In this document: positions 1 through 9,274 of the stretch, piece after piece
Layout: the number at the start of each line of letters is the position of its first letter
Numbering within the stretch: the stretch's first letter is position 1
Assembly (NCBI RefSeq): GCF_000717745.1
Contig: NZ_JOBH01000002.1
Coordinates: forward strand, 620,001-684,000
Length of the DNA: 64,000 nt
DNA from: Streptomyces violens
Lineage (GTDB): Bacteria; Actinomycetota; Actinomycetes; Streptomycetales; Streptomycetaceae
Reading direction: 5' to 3'
The notes under the pieces: generated by a model
What the model was told of the DNA's origin: nothing
Database searches by the model: none
The model's input: only the letters and a program-made list of their open reading frames with translations
Program-made: the position numbers and the translations under genes

Positions 1-410
1 ACCCGCTCCGGGCGCTTCAGTACCCCGGGCCACAGCGCCCGCAGCCCGCCCTCCAGGGGCGGCGTGAAGAATCCGGCGACCACCATGGCCGCGTACGCCG
101 GCCACAGCGGGTCGATGCCGGCGACGGCCAGCAGAACCATGCCCAGCGCCGACAGGACGGCCGAGGGGAGCATGACCCGCGGCTGACCCCACAGGTCGAC
201 CGCGCGGCCCAGCAGCGGCTGTCCTGCGGCGTTGCAGAGGCCGTACACGGCCGAGAGCACACCCGCCAGGGCATAGCTGCCGCCCTCGGCACGGGTGAAG
301 AGCACCACCGCCAGCGCCGCCGTGGCGTTCGGCAGCCTCCCGATCAAGGTGCCGGTCAGCAGCCGCGCCGCGTGGCGCGTCCTGAGCAGCTCCGCGTATC
401 CCGCGGCCAT
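1..410 (-). CDS. MFS transporter, N-terminal part (cut by window start)
   Basis: The reverse strand reads from an ATG at 410 through 136 codons and runs off the window. The product starts MAAGYAELLRTRHAARLL, then gives alternating hydrophobic stretches with short charged loops, including the MFS-like loop GRAVDLWGQPR after the second helix. I read this as the first four or so helices of a major facilitator superfamily permease of the inner membrane, probably a drug or metabolite exporter. It is divergent from a LacI-type regulator gene, which suggests that regulator controls it. The substrate cannot be inferred. Confidence 0.75.
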   Translation of the reverse strand, partial: MAAGYAELLRTRHAARLLTGTLIGRLPNATAALAVVLFTRAEGGSYALAGVLSAVYGLCNAAGQPLLGRAVDLWGQPRVMLPSAVLSALGMVLLAVAGIDPLWPAYAAMVVAGFFTPPLEGGLRALWPGVLKRPER

Positions 411-469
411 ACCCGCCCCTCTCCGCCGGCCGTCCGGGCCGGGAGTCGTCCAGTGGACGTTTTCCGTGT

Positions 470-496
470 TACGTATAACGTGACGCGTCATACGTA
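470..496. promoter_or_regulatory. Long palindrome, likely operator of the LacI-type regulator
   Basis: The 27 bases centred on 483 form a near-perfect inverted repeat: 11 of 13 base pairs match, with outer arms TACGTAT and ATACGTA. It lies between the divergent MFS gene (start 410) and regulator gene (start 595). An odd-length palindrome beside a LacI-family gene is the expected shape of its operator. Binding is inferred. Confidence 0.6.
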
Positions 497-594
497 CCAT
501 GGCCGCTGACCGCGGGTCCACCGCAATGAGCGCGGGCCGCGCACAGGAGACAGGGCCCGCACGCAGCCGCCGATACGAAAGGGCAGCCACGCCA

Positions 595-1626
595 GTGACG
601 GAGCAGACGACCACGTCCGGACGCGTCACCAGCAAGGACGTGGCACGCGCCGCAGGCGTCTCCCAGGCGGCCGTCTCCCTCGTACTCGGCGACAAATGGC
701 GCGGCCGCGTCTCGCAGGCCAAGGCCGACGCCGTACGCGCCGCGGCCCGCGAGCTCGGCTACCGCCCCAACCTCGCCGCCCGCAGCCTCCGCCTCGGCCG
801 CACCCGCACGGCCCTCCTCGTCGTGCCGGTCCTCACCACCGAATTCTTCGCCCGCGTCTACACCGGCGCCGCCCGCATCGCCGCCGACAGCGGCTTCGGC
901 CTCGTCCTGTACCCCTCGCCCGAGGGCATCGGCCCGGCCCGCGACCCCTTCGACTCCGCCCGCGCCACCCTCGACGGCGTCATCGCCTCCTCCATGGCCA
1001 CCGACGCGCTCACTGCCCTCTACGGCGAGGGCCTGCCCCTGGTCATGCTCGACAACGACCCCGAGGACACCCCGGCCGCCGCCACCGTCAACCTCGACAT
1101 CGCCGACGGCGCCCGGCAGACCGCCCGCCACCTGCTCGGCCTCGGCCACCGCCGGCTCACCCACCTCGCCGCCGCCGTCGACTCCTGGACCTTCCACGTG
1201 CGCGCGAACGCCCTGGCCGAAGCCGTACGGGCCGTACCGGACGCGGCGCTCCGTACCGAAGCCGCGCCGCTCACCGTGGACGCCGGGCTGCACGCCGCAC
1301 ACGCGGCCCTGACCGCCCCGGGCCCCCGCCCCACCGCCCTGGTCTGCGACGACGACATCCTCGCCGCCGGCGCCTGCAAGGCCGCCCGCCGGCTCGGCCT
1401 GCGCGTCCCCGAGGACGTCTCCGTCACCGGCTTCGACGACCTCGCCCTGGCCACCGCCGTCGAACCGGAGCTGACCACCGTACGGCTGCCGGCCGAGGAG
1501 TTCGGCGCGGCCGGCATGCGCGCCCTCATCGACGTCCTCGACGGCCGCCCGCCCGCCGCGCCCACCACGCTCCCGGTCGAGCTGATCACCCGCGGCTCGA
1601 CGGCCGCCCCGCCGGCGCGCCCCTGA
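595..1626 (+). CDS. LacI/GalR-family transcriptional regulator
   Basis: The protein of 343 residues has an N-terminal LacI-type helix-turn-helix at about residues 10-60 (TSKDVARAAGVSQAAVSLVL, then the hinge-like RPNLAARSLR). A periplasmic-binding-protein-like sensor domain follows, with the usual VTGFDDLALA near the C-terminus. I chose the GTG at 595 because GAAAGGG lies 11 bases upstream and the domain starts there; the in-frame ATG at 499 would add 32 low-complexity residues. It probably senses a sugar or small metabolite and acts on the divergent MFS gene and itself through the palindrome at 470-496. The effector is unknown. Its 3' end faces prcA across a shared hairpin. Confidence 0.85.
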   Translation: MTEQTTTSGRVTSKDVARAAGVSQAAVSLVLGDKWRGRVSQAKADAVRAAARELGYRPNLAARSLRLGRTRTALLVVPVLTTEFFARVYTGAARIAADSGFGLVLYPSPEGIGPARDPFDSARATLDGVIASSMATDALTALYGEGLPLVMLDNDPEDTPAAATVNLDIADGARQTARHLLGLGHRRLTHLAAAVDSWTFHVRANALAEAVRAVPDAALRTEAAPLTVDAGLHAAHAALTAPGPRPTALVCDDDILAAGACKAARRLGLRVPEDVSVTGFDDLALATAVEPELTTVRLPAEEFGAAGMRALIDVLDGRPPAAPTTLPVELITRGSTAAPPARP

Positions 1627-1635
1627 AACGCCGCG

Positions 1636-1665
1636 CGCCCCGGCGGGAAGTGACCCACCGGGGCG
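1636..1665. terminator. Hairpin between convergent LacI-type gene and prcA
   Basis: An eight-base-pair GC stem, one mismatch and three further pairs enclose a six-base loop (arms 1636-1647 and 1654-1665). Its position between two converging genes fits a bidirectional terminator. There is no clear T-run, as is usual in Streptomyces. Confidence 0.55.
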
Positions 1666-1691
1666 GCGCGAGACGGACGGACGGGAGCGGG

Positions 1692-2495
1692 CTACTCCTC
1701 CGAGCCCTCCGAGCGCTCGGAGCCGGTCTCCGCACCGGACGTACCGGACTCCGGCTCCTCGGCGGAACCGGCCTCGGTGGCCCCCACCGACGACCCCTCC
1801 GAAGCCAGCAGCCGGGACAGCTGACTGCTCGGCACCCGCTTGAACTTCCGCTGCTGCGGCCGCTTGCGGTCCAGGACCGCGACCTCCAGCTGCTCCGGGG
1901 TCAGCGTGCGCTCCCCGCCGTTGTTGTCCCGCGACAGCGACTCCACGGCGAGCTTCAGCGCCTCGCCCAGTGACATGCCGTCCCGGTGATGCTGATCGAG
2001 GTAAGTGCTGATCTGATCGGCATTGCCGCCGACCGCGACCGAACCGTGCTCGTCCACGATCGAACCGTCATGCGGCAGTCGATAGATCTGATCGTCCTCG
2101 GCGGTGGCGCCCACCTCCGCGACCAGCAGCTCCACCTCGTACGGCTTCTCGGCCGCACTGGAGAAGATCGCACCGAGCGTCTGGGCATAGGTGTTCGCCA
2201 GCCCGCGCGCGGTCACGTCCTCACGGTCGTAGGTGTACCCCCGCAGATCGGCGTAGCGCACGCCACCGATCCGGAGGTTCTCGAACTCGTTGTATTTACC
2301 GACCGCCGCAAAGGCGATCCGGTCATAAATCTCACTGACCTTGTGCAGTGCACGGGAAGGATTCTCGGCGACGAAAACGACGCCGTCGGCATACTGCAGA
2401 GCAACAACACTGCGTCCGCGCGCGATGCCCTTGCGGGCGTACTCGGCGCGATCCGCCATGGCCTGCTGGGGTGAGACATAGAACGGCGTCGACAC
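1692..2495 (-). CDS. prcA: 20S proteasome alpha subunit
   Basis: This 267-residue protein is the alpha subunit of the actinobacterial 20S proteasome, forming the outer heptameric rings that gate the chamber and dock the ATPase Arc. The N-terminus [20 protein letters not shown] is the typical gating segment. The body keeps the proteasome fold ([32 protein letters not shown]) but lacks the N-terminal catalytic threonine. The last 40 or so residues are a Ser/Gly/Glu-rich acidic tail, common in Streptomyces PrcA and probably disordered. It follows prcB on the same strand with an 88-base gap. It is cytoplasmic. Confidence 0.97.
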   Translation of the reverse strand: MSTPFYVSPQQAMADRAEYARKGIARGRSVVALQYADGVVFVAENPSRALHKVSEIYDRIAFAAVGKYNEFENLRIGGVRYADLRGYTYDREDVTARGLANTYAQTLGAIFSSAAEKPYEVELLVAEVGATAEDDQIYRLPHDGSIVDEHGSVAVGGNADQISTYLDQHHRDGMSLGEALKLAVESLSRDNNGGERTLTPEQLEVAVLDRKRPQQRKFKRVPSSQLSRLLASEGSSVGATEAGSAEEPESGTSGAETGSERSEGSEE

Positions 2496-2583
2496 CGGCT
2501 ATCCGTCCCTTTCTGTCAATGGCTCTCTCACTGGCGAAAGCACCTCCGGATCATCCGTCATCCGCGAGTCCGCTGCCGCCCCG

Positions 2584-3429
2584 TCAGAGCAGCGCCGCCC
2601 GCGGGCCGTCCGGCTGCTCCAGACGCCGCTCGTGCACCGCACGGGCGATCTCGGACACCTCGTCACTGGTGAGCCTCTTGAAGCCCTCATCGGTGATCAC
2701 CGTGACGATCGGGTAGATCCGCCGGCCCAGGTCCGGGCCGCCGGTCGCCGAGTCGTCGTCCGCGGCGTCGTACAGCGCCTGCACGACCGCGGTCGCCGCC
2801 TCGTTCTCGGAGAAGTCGTCCCGGAACAGCTTCTTGAGCGCGCTCCGGGCGAACACCGAACCGGAACCGGTCGCGGCGTACCCCGTCTCCTCCGACCGTC
2901 CGCCGGTCACGTCGTAGGAGAAAATACGGCCCTTCTCCCGGTCGACGTCGAACCCCGCGAACAGCGGCACCACGGCCAGGCCCTGCATGGCCATGCCGAG
3001 ATTGCTGCGGATCATCGTCGAGAGGCGGTTCGCCTTGCCCTCCAGGGACAGCTGCGCGCCCTCGACCTTCTCGAAGTGCTCCAGCTCCAGCTGGAAGAGC
3101 TTCACCATCTCCACGGCGAGCCCCGCCGTACCGGCAATCCCGACCGCGCTGTACTCGTCCGCCGGGAAGACCTTCTCGATGTCCCGCTGCGCGATGACGT
3201 TACCCATCGTCGCGCGGCGGTCACCGGCGAGCACGACACCCCCGGGGAAGGTCGCCGCCACGATCGTCGTGCCGTGCGGCGCCTCGATCGCCCCCTGCAC
3301 GGGCGGCAGCGGCCGGTTCCCCGGCAGCAGCTCCGGCGAGTGCTCACTGAGAAAGTCCATGAACGAGGAGGACCCAGGCGTCAGGAAGGCCGCTGGTAGA
3401 CGCCCGGTGCTTCGAGTATTGGCTTCCAC
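2584..3429 (-). CDS. prcB: 20S proteasome beta subunit (precursor)
   Basis: The 281-residue precursor of the catalytic ring subunit has a 53-residue propeptide ending in APHG, cleaved before the TTIVAATF segment so that Thr54 becomes the nucleophile Thr1. Counting from Thr1, Asp17 and Lys33 are both present ([20 protein letters not shown]), so the active site looks intact. I chose the GTG at 3429 because GGAAGGAAA stands just upstream and the propeptide then has the usual Streptomyces length. A longer in-frame reading to 3735 is low-complexity and unsupported. It is grouped with pup upstream and prcA downstream. Confidence 0.97.
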   Translation of the reverse strand: MEANTRSTGRLPAAFLTPGSSSFMDFLSEHSPELLPGNRPLPPVQGAIEAPHGTTIVAATFPGGVVLAGDRRATMGNVIAQRDIEKVFPADEYSAVGIAGTAGLAVEMVKLFQLELEHFEKVEGAQLSLEGKANRLSTMIRSNLGMAMQGLAVVPLFAGFDVDREKGRIFSYDVTGGRSEETGYAATGSGSVFARSALKKLFRDDFSENEAATAVVQALYDAADDDSATGGPDLGRRIYPIVTVITDEGFKRLTSDEVSEIARAVHERRLEQPDGPRAALL

Positions 3430-3673
3430 ACGTTTCCTTCCGGATACTCGGCCGCCCGCCCAAGGCGTCCGGCCGATCCTTGACTTGGCCCAGCGCTGCG
3501 CTGCAGCTGAAGCACGTACGCCCCGGACCTTACCCATACCGTTTACATGATCCACATACCGTGTGCGCCGCCGGGCACCGGCTCGGTGCCCCGCTCCACA
3601 GGCGGCATGCGGCGAAGCGCATCGCCGGGCGCACGCCCGACTTTCGTCGGGGCGCGCCCTGGCGGAATGCGCG

Positions 3674-3892
3674 TTACTCTCCGCCCTTCTGGACGAAGGA
3701 CCGGACGAAGTCCTCGGCATTCTCTTCGAGCACATCGTCGATTTCGTCCAGCACGGAGTCCACGTCGTCCGACAGCTTTTCCTGGCGTTCCTTGAGGTCC
3801 TCGGACGCTTCCGCGTCCTGGGTCTGCTCCTCGACCTCTTCGGTGCTGCGCGAAGCCTTCTGCTGCCCGCCGCCGGTGTCCTTGGTCGCCAT
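3674..3892 (-). CDS. pup: Prokaryotic ubiquitin-like protein Pup
   Basis: The protein of 72 residues is disordered and acidic, with the Arc-binding helical region [20 protein letters not shown] near residues 32-51 and the C-terminus [10 protein letters not shown]. Pup is joined by PafA through its C-terminal glutamate to lysines of target proteins, marking them for Arc and the proteasome. Here the last codon is GAG, so the final residue is already Glu and would not need deamidation by Dop before ligation. Start at ATG 3892 is supported by GTGAGGGAT directly upstream. A hairpin at 4011-4043 separates it from dop, so pup-prcB-prcA may have its own promoter in 3893-4010. Confidence 0.97.
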   Translation of the reverse strand: MATKDTGGGQQKASRSTEEVEEQTQDAEASEDLKERQEKLSDDVDSVLDEIDDVLEENAEDFVRSFVQKGGE

Positions 3893-4010
3893 ATCCCTCA
3901 CCCCGCTCGGTTCGCCCCGCTCGATGTGACTGTCAAGATCAGACCCTACAAGCTGGGTCCGACATCGGCCCTGCACTTTCCCTCAACGTCCGGGACTCAC
4001 CTCGATGATT

Positions 4011-4043
4011 CCCGCCGGGCGGACCTTTCAGCCGCCCGGCGGG
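4011..4043 (-). terminator. Hairpin between dop and pup
   Basis: A perfect 12-base-pair GC stem (4011-4022 with 4032-4043) encloses a nine-base loop, 66 bases after the dop stop codon. It is a plausible terminator or attenuator that would partly uncouple arc-dop from pup-prcB-prcA. Confidence 0.5.
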
Positions 4044-4108
4044 GCCCCGGATCGGTCACGATCGGACCGCGATCAGGCCGTGAGCGGCCCGTACGCGGTT
4101 TTACCGCC

Positions 4109-5620
4109 TCAGCCGCCGCTGAGGACCCGGACCAGGTCCTCCGCCGTGCGGCAGCGGTCCAGAAGCTCCTTGACGTGATTGCGGGTGCCGCGCAGCGGCT
4201 CCAGCGTCGGCACGCGCTGGAGCGAGTCACGGCCCGGCAGATCGAAGATCACGGAGTCCCAGGACGCCGCGGCGACGTCGTCCGCGTACTGTTCGAGGCA
4301 GCGGCCCCGGAAGTAGGCCCGCGTGTCCTCCGGAGGCTTGATCTCCGCCTTCTCGACGTCCGCCTCGGTCACGAGGCGCTGCATCTTGCCGCGCTCCGCC
4401 AGTCGGTTGTACAGGCCCTTGTCGGGCCGTACGTCGGCGTACTGGAGGTCGACCAGGTGCAGCCGGGCCGCGTCCCAGTCGAGGCTGTCGCGGCGCCGGT
4501 AGCCCTCCATGAGCTCCCGCTTGGCGACCCAGTCCAGCGTGCCGGAGAGGCTCATCGGGTCGTTCTCCAGCCGGCCGAGCACGTCCTCCCACCGGGTGAG
4601 GACGTCCTTGGTCTGCTCGTCCGCGTCGGCCCCGAAGCGCTCCTCGACGTACTTGCGCGCCAGCTCGTAGTACTCCATCTGGAGCTGCACAGCGGTGAGT
4701 GTCCGGCCGCTGCGGAGCGTGATCAGATGCTGCAGCGAGGGGTCGTGCGAGACCTGGTGGAGGGTGCGTACGGGCTGGTCGACGGCGAGGTCGACGTTGA
4801 TGAAGCCGTCCTCGATCATGGAGAGGACCAGCGCCGTCGTGCCCAGTTTCAGATACGTGGAGATCTCGGAGAGGTTCGCGTCGCCGATGATCACGTGGAG
4901 CCGGCGGTACTTCTCGGCGTCCGCGTGCGGCTCGTCGCGGGTGTTGATGATGGGCCGCTTGAGCGTCGTCTCCAAACCCACCTCCACCTCGAAGTAGTCG
5001 GCGCGCTGGCTGAGCTGGAAGCCGTGCTCGTGGCCGTCCTGGCCGATGCCGACGCGTCCGGCACCGGTGACGACCTGCCGGGAGACGAAGAAGGGCGTCA
5101 GGTGGCGCACGATGTCCGAGAAGGGGGTCTCCCGCTTCATCAGGTAGTTCTCGTGCGTGCCGTAGGAGGCGCCCTTGTTGTCGGTGTTGTTCTTGTACAG
5201 GTGGATCGGCTGGGCGCCGGGGACCTGGGCGGCCTTCTCGGCGGCCTCGGCCATGATGCGCTCGCCGGCCTTGTCCCACAGGACGGCGTCGCGCGGATTG
5301 GTGACCTCGGGAGCGCTGTACTCGGGGTGCGCGTGGTCGACGTAGAGCCGCGCGCCGTTGGTGAGGATGACGTTGGCCAGACCGATGTCCTCGTCCGTGA
5401 GCTGGCTGGCGTCGGCGTTCTCACGTGCGAGGTCGAAGCCGCGGGCGTCCCGCAGCGGGTTCTCCTCCTCGAAGTCCCAGCGGGCGCGGCGCGCCCGGTG
5501 CATCGCCGCCGCGTAGGCGTTGACGACTTGGGACGAGGTGAGCATGGCATTGGCGTTCGGGTGGCCGGGGACGGAGATGCCGTACTCCGTCTCGATGCCC
5601 ATTACTCGCCGTACGGTCAT
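4109..5620 (-). CDS. dop: Pup deamidase/depupylase Dop
   Basis: The protein of 503 residues belongs to the glutamine-synthetase-like Pup ligase/depupylase family. The N-terminus [19 protein letters not shown] carries the metal-binding glutamate E10. D95 in [14 protein letters not shown] is the catalytic aspartate position of Dop. The insertion at about residues 37-79 is the Dop loop, which PafA lacks, so I call Dop and not PafA. It removes Pup from conjugates and, where Pup ends in Gln, converts that residue to Glu. Since the Pup encoded here ends in Glu, only depupylation may be required. AAGGAGGG lies upstream of the ATG at 5620. arc is upstream on the same strand. Confidence 0.95.
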   Translation of the reverse strand: MTVRRVMGIETEYGISVPGHPNANAMLTSSQVVNAYAAAMHRARRARWDFEEENPLRDARGFDLARENADASQLTDEDIGLANVILTNGARLYVDHAHPEYSAPEVTNPRDAVLWDKAGERIMAEAAEKAAQVPGAQPIHLYKNNTDNKGASYGTHENYLMKRETPFSDIVRHLTPFFVSRQVVTGAGRVGIGQDGHEHGFQLSQRADYFEVEVGLETTLKRPIINTRDEPHADAEKYRRLHVIIGDANLSEISTYLKLGTTALVLSMIEDGFINVDLAVDQPVRTLHQVSHDPSLQHLITLRSGRTLTAVQLQMEYYELARKYVEERFGADADEQTKDVLTRWEDVLGRLENDPMSLSGTLDWVAKRELMEGYRRRDSLDWDAARLHLVDLQYADVRPDKGLYNRLAERGKMQRLVTEADVEKAEIKPPEDTRAYFRGRCLEQYADDVAAASWDSVIFDLPGRDSLQRVPTLEPLRGTRNHVKELLDRCRTAEDLVRVLSGG

Positions 5621-5848
5621 GCGGCCCTCCTTGCCCGGCGGCGCCCCCGGCTGGGGTCGGCGCTCAAGTACCGCTGCGCTTCCGGTCCGAATGCGGTCCC
5701 CGCTTCCGCACTGTGTGGTGCGGCGGTACCGAAGAGCCTAGAACGCCGATGCGGCGCTGGGGAGATCATTACAGTCATTGCTCCAGTCCGGTTTTCCCTG
5801 TTCCGCCGGGGGATCTCCAGGGTGCGTCCCGGCCCCTGGAAAGCGTCC

Positions 5849-5882
5849 GGCTGCGGACGCCCCGCCTGGGACATCCGCAGCC
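5849..5882 (-). terminator. Hairpin downstream of arc
   Basis: Perfect nine-base arms GGCTGCGGA (5849-5857) and TCCGCAGCC (5874-5882) with a 16-base loop begin 12 bases after the arc stop codon. It may terminate or attenuate transcription before dop. Confidence 0.45.
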
Positions 5883-5893
5883 GGTGAGCGGTG

Positions 5894-7660
5894 TTACAGG
5901 TACTGCCCGGTGTTCGCCACCGTGTCGATGGAGCGACCGGTGTCCGCGCCCTGCTTGCCGGTGACGAGGGTGCGGATGTAGACGATCCGCTCGCCCTTCT
6001 TGCCGGAGATACGGGCCCAGTCGTCCGGGTTGGTCGTGTTGGGCAGGTCCTCGTTCTCCTTGAACTCGTCCACGCACGCCTGGAGCAGGTGGGCGACCCG
6101 GAGACCCTTCTGGTTCTGTTCGAGGAATGCCTTGATGGCCATCTTCTTGGCGCGTCCGACGATGTTTTCGATCATGGCGCCGGAGTTGAAGTCCTTGAAG
6201 TACAGGACTTCCTTGTCACCGTTGGCGTAGGTGACCTCCAGGAAGCGGTTCTCCTCCGATTCCGCGTACATCTGCTCGACGACCGACTGGATCATGCCGC
6301 TGACCGCGGCCTTCTTCGAGCCGGCGTGCTCGGCGAGGTCGTCGGAGTGCAGCGGAAGCCGCTCGGTGAGGTACTTCGAGAAGATGTCCTTGGCGGCTTC
6401 GGCGTCCGGACGCTCGATCTTGATCTTGACGTCGAGCCGGCCGGGCCGCAGGATCGCCGGGTCGATCATGTCCTCACGGTTCGAGGCACCGATGACGATC
6501 ACATTTTCCAGGCCCTCCACACCGTCGATCTCGGAGAGCAGCTGCGGGACGATGGTGTTCTCCACGTCCGAGCTGACGCCCGAGCCCCGGGTGCGGAAGA
6601 GGGAGTCCATCTCGTCGAAGAAGACGATGACGGGCGTGCCCTCGCTGGCCTTCTCCCTCGCCCGCTGGAAGACCAGGCGGATGTGCCGCTCGGTCTCGCC
6701 GACGTACTTGTTGAGGAGCTCGGGGCCCTTGATGTTGAGGAAGAAGCTCTTCCCCGCGGGCTTGCCGGTCACCTCGGCGACCTTCTTGGCGAGGGAGTTG
6801 GCGACCGCCTTGGCGATGAGCGTCTTGCCGCACCCGGGCGGGCCGTAGAGCAAGACGCCCTTGGGCGGGCGCAGTTCGTGCTCCTTGAACAGATCGGGGT
6901 AGAGATACGGGAGCTCGACGGCGTCCCGGATCATCTCGATCTGGCCGCCCAGACCGCCGATCTTGGTGTAGTCGATGTCCGGTACCTCTTCGAGGACCAG
7001 CTCTTCGACCTCGCTCTTGGGAATGACTTCATAGACGTAGCCGGAGCGGGGCTCGAGGAGCAGGGCGTCGCCGGGGCGGATGGTGATGTCCAGCAGCGGC
7101 TCGGCGAGCCTCACCACCCGTTCCTCGTCGGTGTGCCCGATCACCAGGGCGCGCTCGCCGTCCTCGAGGATCTCCTTGAGGGTGACGATGTCCCCGGCGC
7201 TCTCGAACTCCATGGCTTCGACCACGTTGAGCGCTTCGTTGAGCATGACCTCCTGGCCACGCCTGAGCTCTTCGAGCTCGACGCTCGGGCTGACATTGAC
7301 CCGGAGCTTTCGGCCTCCGGTGAAAATGTCGCAGGTGCCGTCCTCGTTCGCCTGCAGAAAGACACCGAAGCCGGCCGGCGGCTGAGCGAGCCGGTCGACC
7401 TCCTCCTTGAGCGCGACGATCTGGTCGCGGGCCTCACGGAGAGTGTTGGCGAGTCGCTCGTTCTGAGCCGATACGCCGGCCAGGTTGGTCTGCAGCTCGA
7501 CGATCCGCTCTTCGAGAATCCTCGTGTGACGCGGAGAGTCGGCGAGCTTGCGTCGCAGGACGGCGATCTCCTGCTCGAGATAGGCAACCTGGCCGGCAGG
7601 GTCTTCAGACCCCCGCCCCGGCCGGATGCCGCGGTTGATGTCGTCGTCGTGGGCTGCCAC
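5894..7660 (-). CDS. arc: Proteasome-associated AAA ATPase Arc/Mpa
   Basis: The product of 588 residues is the ring-shaped unfoldase that recognises Pup and feeds substrates to the 20S core. An N-terminal coiled coil (about residues 20-95) is followed by two OB-fold segments ([20 protein letters not shown] onward) and an AAA domain with Walker A GPPGCGKT, Walker [13 protein letters not shown] and the [12 protein letters not shown] region. The C-terminus is ANTGQYL, whose penultimate tyrosine docks in the alpha-ring pockets. I chose GTG 7660 because it gives the usual 588-residue length; an in-frame ATG at 7678 adds six residues. It is divergent from a ferredoxin gene. Confidence 0.96.
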   Translation of the reverse strand: MAAHDDDINRGIRPGRGSEDPAGQVAYLEQEIAVLRRKLADSPRHTRILEERIVELQTNLAGVSAQNERLANTLREARDQIVALKEEVDRLAQPPAGFGVFLQANEDGTCDIFTGGRKLRVNVSPSVELEELRRGQEVMLNEALNVVEAMEFESAGDIVTLKEILEDGERALVIGHTDEERVVRLAEPLLDITIRPGDALLLEPRSGYVYEVIPKSEVEELVLEEVPDIDYTKIGGLGGQIEMIRDAVELPYLYPDLFKEHELRPPKGVLLYGPPGCGKTLIAKAVANSLAKKVAEVTGKPAGKSFFLNIKGPELLNKYVGETERHIRLVFQRAREKASEGTPVIVFFDEMDSLFRTRGSGVSSDVENTIVPQLLSEIDGVEGLENVIVIGASNREDMIDPAILRPGRLDVKIKIERPDAEAAKDIFSKYLTERLPLHSDDLAEHAGSKKAAVSGMIQSVVEQMYAESEENRFLEVTYANGDKEVLYFKDFNSGAMIENIVGRAKKMAIKAFLEQNQKGLRVAHLLQACVDEFKENEDLPNTTNPDDWARISGKKGERIVYIRTLVTGKQGADTGRSIDTVANTGQYL

Positions 7661-7912
7661 GGTCCTCACCTCCTCCAAGGGGAGCTGGACGCTTCCTGAC
7701 CCTACCTGGGCCGGTGCAGGTTGAAACCCCTAGATCGAAAAGACTGTCGGGGTGTGTCCGATCTTCACCCTTGCGCACGTCCTCACCCTGGGGTGATACC
7801 CACCCGACAACATCGGAAAGCGACCGGTTGTATCGTCGACACGGTCAACACCCGTCAGTGCTGGCACTACTTAGACAACATCGGTTAAACGTACGCAGGA
7901 ACGGCAGGCGAG

Positions 7913-8206
7913 ATGAGCGCCCAGGAAGAAGCCACCGAGCTCGAGGTCTGGATCGACCAGGACCTCTGCACCGGGGACGGCATCTGCGCGCAGTACGCGC
8001 CGGAGGTCTTCGAGCTCGACATCGACGGGCTGGCGTACGTGAAGAGCGCCGACGACGAGCTGCTGCAGGACAAGGGCGCCACCACGCCGGTCCCGTTGCC
8101 GCTGCTCAACGACGTGCGGGACTCCGCGAAGGAGTGCCCCGGCGACTGCATTCACGTGCGCCGCGTGTCGGACAAGGCCGAGGTGTACGGGCCGGACGCG
8201 GAGTAG
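7913..8206 (+). CDS. Small ferredoxin, [3Fe-4S] or Asp-ligated [4Fe-4S] type
   Basis: The 97-residue acidic protein has the motif C19-T-G-D-G-I-C25 and a C-terminal C75-P-G-D-C79. The second of the usual three N-terminal cysteines is replaced by Asp22, the pattern of [3Fe-4S] ferredoxins. An aspartate at this place can also ligate a fourth iron, as in the Pyrococcus furiosus ferredoxin. The extra C79 is unusual. There is an insert of about 49 residues between the cysteine pairs. It probably carries electrons in the cytoplasm. It is divergent from arc, with 252 bases between the starts, which may hold promoters for both. The partner enzyme is not apparent. Confidence 0.85.
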   Translation: MSAQEEATELEVWIDQDLCTGDGICAQYAPEVFELDIDGLAYVKSADDELLQDKGATTPVPLPLLNDVRDSAKECPGDCIHVRRVSDKAEVYGPDAE

Positions 8207-8283
8207 CCGGACGCCCGGTAACGGGGTGCCGGGTGACCGGTCACGGGGCACCGGACGGCAGCCCGGCGACAGAGAGCAACGGA

Positions 8284-8317
8284 GCGCGTCCGGCCGGAAC
8301 CAGACGGCCGGACGCGC
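8284..8317 (+). terminator. Terminator of the ferredoxin gene
   Basis: A perfect 13-base-pair stem (GCGCGTCCGGCCG at 8284-8296, complement at 8305-8317) has an eight-base loop GAACCAGA. It sits between convergent genes. Confidence 0.7.
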
Positions 8318-8318
8318 G

Positions 8319-8356
8319 GTGATGCGGCAGTCACGCAGTGATGCCGCGGTCACGCA
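8319..8356. repeat. Two tandem copies of a 19-base unit
   Basis: The unit GTGATGCGGCAGTCACGCA (8319-8337) is followed at once by a copy with two changes (8338-8356). Each copy contains GTGA and TCAC as an inverted pair eight bases apart. It lies directly after the ferredoxin terminator and before the end of the converging gene. Confidence 0.8.
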
Positions 8357-8391
8357 GCGGCGCGGCAAAAAGTTCCGTTCACACGCCCCGT

Positions 8392-9009
8392 TCACACTCC
8401 CCGGGCGGCCGGAAGCCCGTCCTCCGCGTCCTCCGCGGCGGAAAGTTCGCTCTCGACGAACTTGCCGTTCTGCCATTGCCACTTGGCGGCCTTGTGGACA
8501 TCGGGGCAGCAGCGCGGCACATCCGTGCTGGAGTAGCCCGAGAGCGTGGCGCTCAGCGCGCGGCCGGTCAGGGTGAGATCCCGCACGCTCAGCTTGTCGG
8601 CGGGGTCGACGAGGGTGGCCACGACGCGCGGCGCGGCGCCTTTCACGGACGGTGCGGCGAGGACGTACACACCGCTGGGCGGGGTGCCCATCTCGGCGTG
8701 GCAGCGGACCACGGCGACGGTCTCGGGGCCGCCGTCGCCGTCGAGATCGCCGGAGAGCTTGTCCGCCACATCGACCTTGTTCGGTCCGCAGTCGAGGGGG
8801 TAATGGGCGGCGCCCGCGTCCGGCGCGGTGGCCGCGGGGGCGGGGCGGCCGGCGGCCGAGGTCGCGGCGGAGGCGGCGGAGGCCGTGGCGCCGGTGGGCT
8901 GGACGAAGGAGGCCAGGGCCACCACACCCGCGACGGCGGTCGCGGTGGCGAGCCACTGCATGGGGGTCGTGCCGGTGTGCGGAAGGTCCGGGCCTGCCAT
9001 GGACTGCAC
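8392..9009 (-). CDS. Putative exported or membrane-anchored protein of unknown function
   Basis: The 205-residue product has a hydrophobic segment at about residues 20-38 (WLATATAVAGVVALASF), followed by an Ala/Pro/Thr-rich linker and a soluble domain of about 130 residues. That domain contains SGDLDGDGGPETV, an FG-GAP-like calcium-loop motif, and cysteines in LDCGPN, VRCHAE and PRCCPD that could form disulfides outside the cell. I chose GTG 9009 because AGGAG lies nine bases upstream; ATG 9000 is the alternative. It is a single gene between two hairpins. I do not recognise the family. Confidence 0.7.
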   Translation of the reverse strand: MQSMAGPDLPHTGTTPMQWLATATAVAGVVALASFVQPTGATASAASAATSAAGRPAPAATAPDAGAAHYPLDCGPNKVDVADKLSGDLDGDGGPETVAVVRCHAEMGTPPSGVYVLAAPSVKGAAPRVVATLVDPADKLSVRDLTLTGRALSATLSGYSSTDVPRCCPDVHKAAKWQWQNGKFVESELSAAEDAEDGLPAARGV

Positions 9010-9199
9010 GCGGAATAACTCCTGGGAAGAGCTGTGGCGGTGGGGGTTGCCCGGCATCGTTCCACACGACGCCGCGTCACGGAACCAACAAGTCCGGACC
9101 AAGAAGAAAACTTGAGGAACTCGGTCCTTGCCCTGGCAACGCGGGGCCCCCGCCGGTAGTTCCCACATATCCGGAAACACGGCTATATCCCGAAACACG

Positions 9200-9245
9200 A
9201 CGGCGCCGCCGGGGTTCCCGAGCGGGAACTCACCGGCGGCGCCGT
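9200..9245. terminator. Long hairpin downstream of trmI
   Basis: A perfect 13-base-pair outer stem (9200-9212 with 9233-9245) encloses a second inner stem formed by GTTCCCG and CGGGAAC. It begins about 30 bases after the trmI stop codon on the minus strand. Confidence 0.7.
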
Positions 9246-9274
9246 GCGGTTCGGTTCGTACGGCTGCGAGCGCG

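Noticed and set aside
1..3429. pafA downstream of prcA
   Set aside because: The Pup ligase gene often follows prcA in actinobacteria, but here LacI-type and MFS genes follow. It probably lies left of the window.
4109..5620. Reading this gene as pafA
   Set aside because: The extra N-terminal loop of about 40 residues and the [18 protein letters not shown] start are those of Dop.
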